Below, piece by piece: positions 60,966 through 64,000 of a DNA stretch of 64,000 nucleotides. The stretch covers positions 3,472,001 through 3,536,000 of the forward strand of contig NZ_JAUCES010000005.1 of NCBI RefSeq assembly GCF_030348825.1, written 5' to 3'. A program made the position numbers and the translations under genes. The stretch comes from Fictibacillus sp. b24. Its GTDB lineage: Bacteria > Bacillota > Bacilli > Bacillales > Fictibacillaceae. Under the pieces are notes generated by a model, which ran no database searches, was not told the DNA's origin, and was given only the letters and a program-made list of their open reading frames with translations. How positions within the stretch are numbered: the stretch's first letter is position 1; each line of letters begins with the position of its first letter.

Positions 60966-61003
60966 CCGGAAATACGTGCTGCTCTCCCGGTTGTTCCTGT
61001 TAA
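60966..61003 (-). terminator. Intra-operon hairpin between treP and treA
   Basis: On the minus strand AACAACCGGGA-GAGCAGCACGTAT-TTCCGGTTGTT followed by TTC. Partial terminator or processing site likely. Confidence 0.6.
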
Positions 61004-61009
61004 TTTGTT

Positions 61010-62413
61010 TTACTTGGCTTTTTTAACTTTTGCATAAATGTATGTTAGTACAAATGGTACGACGAGTGCGATCCCCATCCCGATAAAGAATGATCCCCAG
61101 CTGCCTGGCAGAATTGATAGGAATCCTGGAATACCGCCGACACCAATAGATGATGCGCGGACTCCGGCAATCGTAATCACGATACCTGCAATTGCAGAAC
61201 CGATCATTGCGAAAATGAACGGATAACGGAAGCGTAAGTTCACCCCGAACATCGCTGGTTCTGTAATTCCAAGGTAAGCGGATAATGCTGAAGTTCCAGC
61301 TAGTCCCTTAAGCTTTTCGTCACGTGATGCGACAAACATAGCAAGTGCAGCCGAACCTTGAGCGATATTAGATAGTGCAAGCATCGGCCATAAGAATGTG
61401 CCGCCTGTGTTTGAAATAAGCTGCAGATCGACCGCTAAGAACGTATGGTGCATTCCTGTTACAACGAGCAATGAATAGAAACCGCCATAGATCAATCCGC
61501 CTAACCAAGCAAAGTTATCAAAAATGGATACGAAAAAGTCCGTAACAGCATTACCGATTGAGAACGTGATCGGCCCGATAACGATAAATGCTAAAAATCC
61601 TGTAACTAATAGTGTAATCGGCGCTACTAATAAAAGCTGCAATGCATCAGGAATTCGCTTTTTCAAGAAAAGCTCTATTTTTGCAAGAACATAAGATGCG
61701 ATTAATACTGGCAGAACTTGACCTTGGTAACCGACTTTTTCAATCGGAAGTCCGAATAGATTCCATGTTGGAATGTCTTTCGTCTTACCATAGTCCCATG
61801 CATTTAAAAGGTCTGGGTGGACAAGCATCAATCCAAGAACGATACCAAGTAATGGACTTCCGCCAAATTTCTTAACCGCTGACCAGCCGATCAGTCCTGG
61901 CAAAAATACAAATGCGGTGTTCGCGATTAAATTAATAATTCCAGCTAGATCTGCCCAGTTTTTATGAACATCTATAAATGATTTCTCATCATAAAAAATT
62001 CCTGGACCTGTAAGGATGTTGTTGATACCCATCAATAGACCTGCAGTGACGATGGCAGGAAGAATCGGGATAAAAATATCTGCAAGAGCTTTGATCGCTC
62101 GTTGAAGCGGATTAAGCTTCTTACTCGCTTCGTCTTTAATGTCTTCTTTAGAAGCTCGGCCGGTTCCTGTGATATCGATAAACTCGTTGTACACTTTATC
62201 AACCGTACCCTGACCGATTACGACTTGATATTGGCCGTTTGTGAAGAAAGATCCTTTTACTAGATCAATTTCCTCCAACGCTTTCTCGTCCACTTTCCCT
62301 TCATCTTTTAGCGCGAGACGCAGGCGAGTAACACAGTGCGTTGCTGCTGATATATTTTCTTTACCGCCAAGAGCTTCGACGATTTGTTCAGCTGATTCGC
62401 GAATTTTGCTCAT
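61010..62413 (-). CDS. treP: PTS trehalose transporter subunit IIBC
   Basis: 467 residues. EIIB at residues 1-90 with phospho-Cys C27 (AATHCVTRLRLAL), EIIC from about 110 with ten helices. No EIIA domain: another IIA (such as the glucose one) must supply phosphate. Upstream TreR-like operators and cre-like sites. Confidence 0.93.
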   Translation of the reverse strand: MSKIRESAEQIVEALGGKENISAATHCVTRLRLALKDEGKVDEKALEEIDLVKGSFFTNGQYQVVIGQGTVDKVYNEFIDITGTGRASKEDIKDEASKKLNPLQRAIKALADIFIPILPAIVTAGLLMGINNILTGPGIFYDEKSFIDVHKNWADLAGIINLIANTAFVFLPGLIGWSAVKKFGGSPLLGIVLGLMLVHPDLLNAWDYGKTKDIPTWNLFGLPIEKVGYQGQVLPVLIASYVLAKIELFLKKRIPDALQLLLVAPITLLVTGFLAFIVIGPITFSIGNAVTDFFVSIFDNFAWLGGLIYGGFYSLLVVTGMHHTFLAVDLQLISNTGGTFLWPMLALSNIAQGSAALAMFVASRDEKLKGLAGTSALSAYLGITEPAMFGVNLRFRYPFIFAMIGSAIAGIVITIAGVRASSIGVGGIPGFLSILPGSWGSFFIGMGIALVVPFVLTYIYAKVKKAK

Positions 62414-62424
62414 AATGTTCCCTC

Positions 62425-62440
62425 CTAGAAACCGTTTCCA
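62425..62440 (-). promoter_or_regulatory. cre-like site at the treP leader
   Basis: On the minus strand TGGAAACGGTTTCT, 12 of 14 matches to the cre consensus, overlapping the region just before AGGAGGG. Suggests carbon catabolite repression by CcpA. Confidence 0.45.
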
Positions 62441-62546
62441 TACAACGTGATAAAAAAAGTCTTATACCTCTGTACCCTTATTTATCATTTGATGAAAACT
62501 AGTTCTTTAATCAAATGTGTACAAGCGTTTACATAAAACACTTAAC

Positions 62547-62589
62547 TTGTATATACATATCTTGAAATCAATTTAACCTGTATATACAA
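62547..62589. promoter_or_regulatory. Paired TreR operators upstream of treP
   Basis: TTGTATATACAT (62547-62558) and CTGTATATACAA (62578-62589), centres 31 bp apart. Close to the TreR consensus TTGTATATACAA. A second cre-like sequence (TGTAAACGCTTGTA, minus strand) lies near 62519. Confidence 0.75.
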
Positions 62590-62716
62590 ATAAGTCAATG
62601 GATACGTTTTCACTGGTGCGATTTACCTGTATTGGGTAATCCTCAACTTTTCCTTTTCCCTTTATCTTTTGCTATAATCTGTTACAGGTAGAGAAACGAG
62701 AATAAAGGAGATTTTA

Positions 62717-63532
62717 ATGATGGCACCTAATAAAGCACTTACAATTGCAGGTTCGGATACAAGCGGCGGCGCTGGTATTCAAGCCGATTTAAAAACGTTC
62801 CAGGAGCTAGGCGTTTACGGGATGACCGCTTTAAATGTCGTGGTCGCTCAAGACCCGCACCGTGAATGGTTTCATGAAGTATTCATGCTTCCACTCGATC
62901 TTTTTAAAGCACAATTAGAAACAGTCGTATCCGGAATTGGTGTTGATGCACTTAAAACAGGTATGCTTGCTTCTGTTGAAGTGATCCAAACAACGGCTGA
63001 ATTAATTGAGAAGCATAATCTTCAAAATGTAGTGGTTGATCCGGTTATGGTTTGTAAAGGTGCTGAGCCTCTTCACCCAGAACTTGCGAGCACACTTCAA
63101 AATGTACTCGTTCCTAAAGCAACAGTTGTTACGCCAAACCTTTTTGAAGCAGCACAGCTTGCTGGAATGGCACCAATCACAACGGTTGAACAAATGATGG
63201 AAGCTGCTCAAAAGATTCAAGCAAATGGAGCGAAATATGTAATCGTCAAAGGCGGCGGAAAATTAGACCATGAAAGTGCCGTTGACGTTTTATATGATGG
63301 AGAAGAATTCGAAGTACTAGAATCTGATAGAATTGAAACAACGTGGACGCACGGTGCCGGCTGCACATTCTCAGCAGCCATTACTGCTGAGCTTGCAAAA
63401 GGAAAACCTGCACGCGAGGCGATCCTCACTGCTAAAGACTTCATCACAGAAGCGATCGCAGCAGGTTTTGAATTAAACAAATACGTAGGACCAACTTGGC
63501 ATGGCGCTTACCGCGAGAAATTAAACAAATAA
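62717..63532 (+). CDS. pdxK: Pyridoxal kinase PdxK (ThiD-like)
   Basis: 271 residues, ribokinase fold: KALTIAGSDTSGGAGIQADL, VVVDPVMVCKG, VVTPNLFEAAQLAGM, VIVKGGGKL and HGAGCTFSAAITAELAKG (catalytic Asp replaced by Cys in GAGC, usual for the Bacillus PdxK/ThiD-like group). Phosphorylates pyridoxal or pyridoxine. AAAGGAG precedes the ATG. Confidence 0.9.
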   Translation: MMAPNKALTIAGSDTSGGAGIQADLKTFQELGVYGMTALNVVVAQDPHREWFHEVFMLPLDLFKAQLETVVSGIGVDALKTGMLASVEVIQTTAELIEKHNLQNVVVDPVMVCKGAEPLHPELASTLQNVLVPKATVVTPNLFEAAQLAGMAPITTVEQMMEAAQKIQANGAKYVIVKGGGKLDHESAVDVLYDGEEFEVLESDRIETTWTHGAGCTFSAAITAELAKGKPAREAILTAKDFITEAIAAGFELNKYVGPTWHGAYREKLNK

Positions 63533-63536
63533 TTTA

Positions 63537-63571
63537 TGGAGAGACTGATCTTGTTGATTAGTCTCTTTTTT
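63537..63571 (+). terminator. Terminator of pdxK
   Basis: GAGACTGATC-TTGTT-GATTAGTCTC followed by TTTTTT. Confidence 0.9.
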
Positions 63572-63669
63572 ATTTTTGTAGTAGGAAGATACATACACTA
63601 CAAATTAGAAGCAATAGATGGGTAAGCCTCTAATGGTGTAAAAATTGGTTTTACTTTACTTCATTGACA

Positions 63670-63798
63670 AGTTGATTGGAGCGCAAGGTGCGAGACTCCT
63701 GCGGGACAAGCGGGCAGGTGAGACACTTAGAGTGAAACGTTCGAATGTGGCTCACCGCTTGCCCCGCGGAAAGCGAGCACCTGGAGTGGAAATCAACT
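63670..63798 (+). repeat. Dispersed palindromic repeat, copy 9
   Basis: 129 bp from AGTTGATT to AATCAACT, near consensus (CTTAGAGTGAAACGTTCGAA loop). Fills the spacer between pdxK and yojF. Confidence 0.93.
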
Positions 63799-63902
63799 AC
63801 TTTCAAACAACAGAGAATAAACAAAACATAGGCATATCATACACGTTATTTTGAGTTTTGAATTATAATAAGTACATCTATTCTGCACAGGAGTGTGAAG
63901 GT

Positions 63903-64000
63903 ATGCAGCTCATACAAGCCAATGAAGTCCAGAACACGCTGGATCAGCTTATTGGAAAAGAACTTTATCTACATTTAGAAACAACAAATGGTGCTTATGC
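63903..64000 (+). CDS. yojF: YojF (DUF1806) family protein, 5' part
   Basis: Partial: MQLIQANEVQNTLDQLIGKE, then LYLHLETTNGAYA, cut by the window end. Matches YojF, which precedes bshB2 (bacillithiol de-N-acetylase) in Bacillus, so bacillithiol genes may follow. CAGGAGTGTGAAGG precedes the ATG. Confidence 0.8.
   Translation, partial: MQLIQANEVQNTLDQLIGKELYLHLETTNGAY

Overview
The window looks like chromosomal DNA of a spore-forming member of the Bacillaceae. It carries sspK, yfhD/yfhE-type small proteins, a gerP spore-permeability cluster, pdaA and the yfh and yfk gene neighbourhoods of Bacillus subtilis. Gene content and moderate-to-low GC suggest a relative of Fictibacillus or Bacillus; the genus is an inference. 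TGA is an ordinary stop codon for many genes here (for example gerPE and the second Hsp20 gene).

Layout. 1-9.5 kb: yfh-like block (mutY, yfhP, yfhJ, sspK, ypzG-like, yfhH, an SDR, recX, yfhF, an amidohydrolase), then a GNAT gene behind a tRNA-like leader, yfhE/yfhD-like genes, a gene-free cluster of DnaA boxes and a hexapeptide acetyltransferase. 9.7-17 kb: rlmCD, a secreted GH16 glucanase under a perfect palindrome, pdaA, a 20-bp tandem array and class I fumarase. 17-27.5 kb: yfk-like block (yfkAB, HxlR regulator, yfkD, osmC, MFS, TlpA-like protein, yihY/yfkH, low-molecular-weight phosphatase), interrupted by an IS3-family element inside a terminator-like hairpin. 27.9-33 kb: branched-chain amino acid ABC operon livK-H-M-G-F. 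33-37.3 kb: YjbQ, RsgA, a 26-residue microprotein gene, an SDR, and a peroxiredoxin gene with an in-frame TGA. 37.5-40.1 kb: two adjacent secreted low-complexity proteins, one acidic and one basic. 40-49.5 kb: membrane and hypothetical genes, an ABC-F gene with an attenuator-like leader, the rearranged gerP cluster flanked by two Hsp20 genes, AIM24 and a DsrE/YedF-like protein. 50-64 kb: YokD-like acetyltransferase, fruRKA, psd with a neighbouring HTH regulator, nhaC, NUDIX, the tre operon, pdxK and the start of yojF.

The most striking signal is at 36858..37325 (minus strand). A complete peroxiredoxin frame is interrupted only by TGA at codon 45, exactly where the peroxidatic cysteine belongs (PxxxTxxC). 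A hairpin with the geometry of a bacterial SECIS starts a few bases later: a 6-bp stem extendable to 9 bp with one bulge, and a GGA loop 19 nt after the TGA. The frame continues to a stop that is translationally coupled to a small downstream gene. About 12 kb away is a DsrE-family protein resembling the C-terminal domain of the selenium-metabolism protein YedF. This is best read as a selenocysteine peroxiredoxin. No selA, selB, selC or selD is in the window, so the decoding machinery must be looked for elsewhere in the genome.

Other notable structure: a dispersed ~130-bp palindromic repeat (seven full or near-full copies and two fragments); three unrelated intergenic arrays that all have 20-22 bp periods; an 8-site DnaA-box cluster; mutually exclusive hairpins before the GNAT gene; and a shared 17-bp operator-like motif at psd and its neighbouring regulator.
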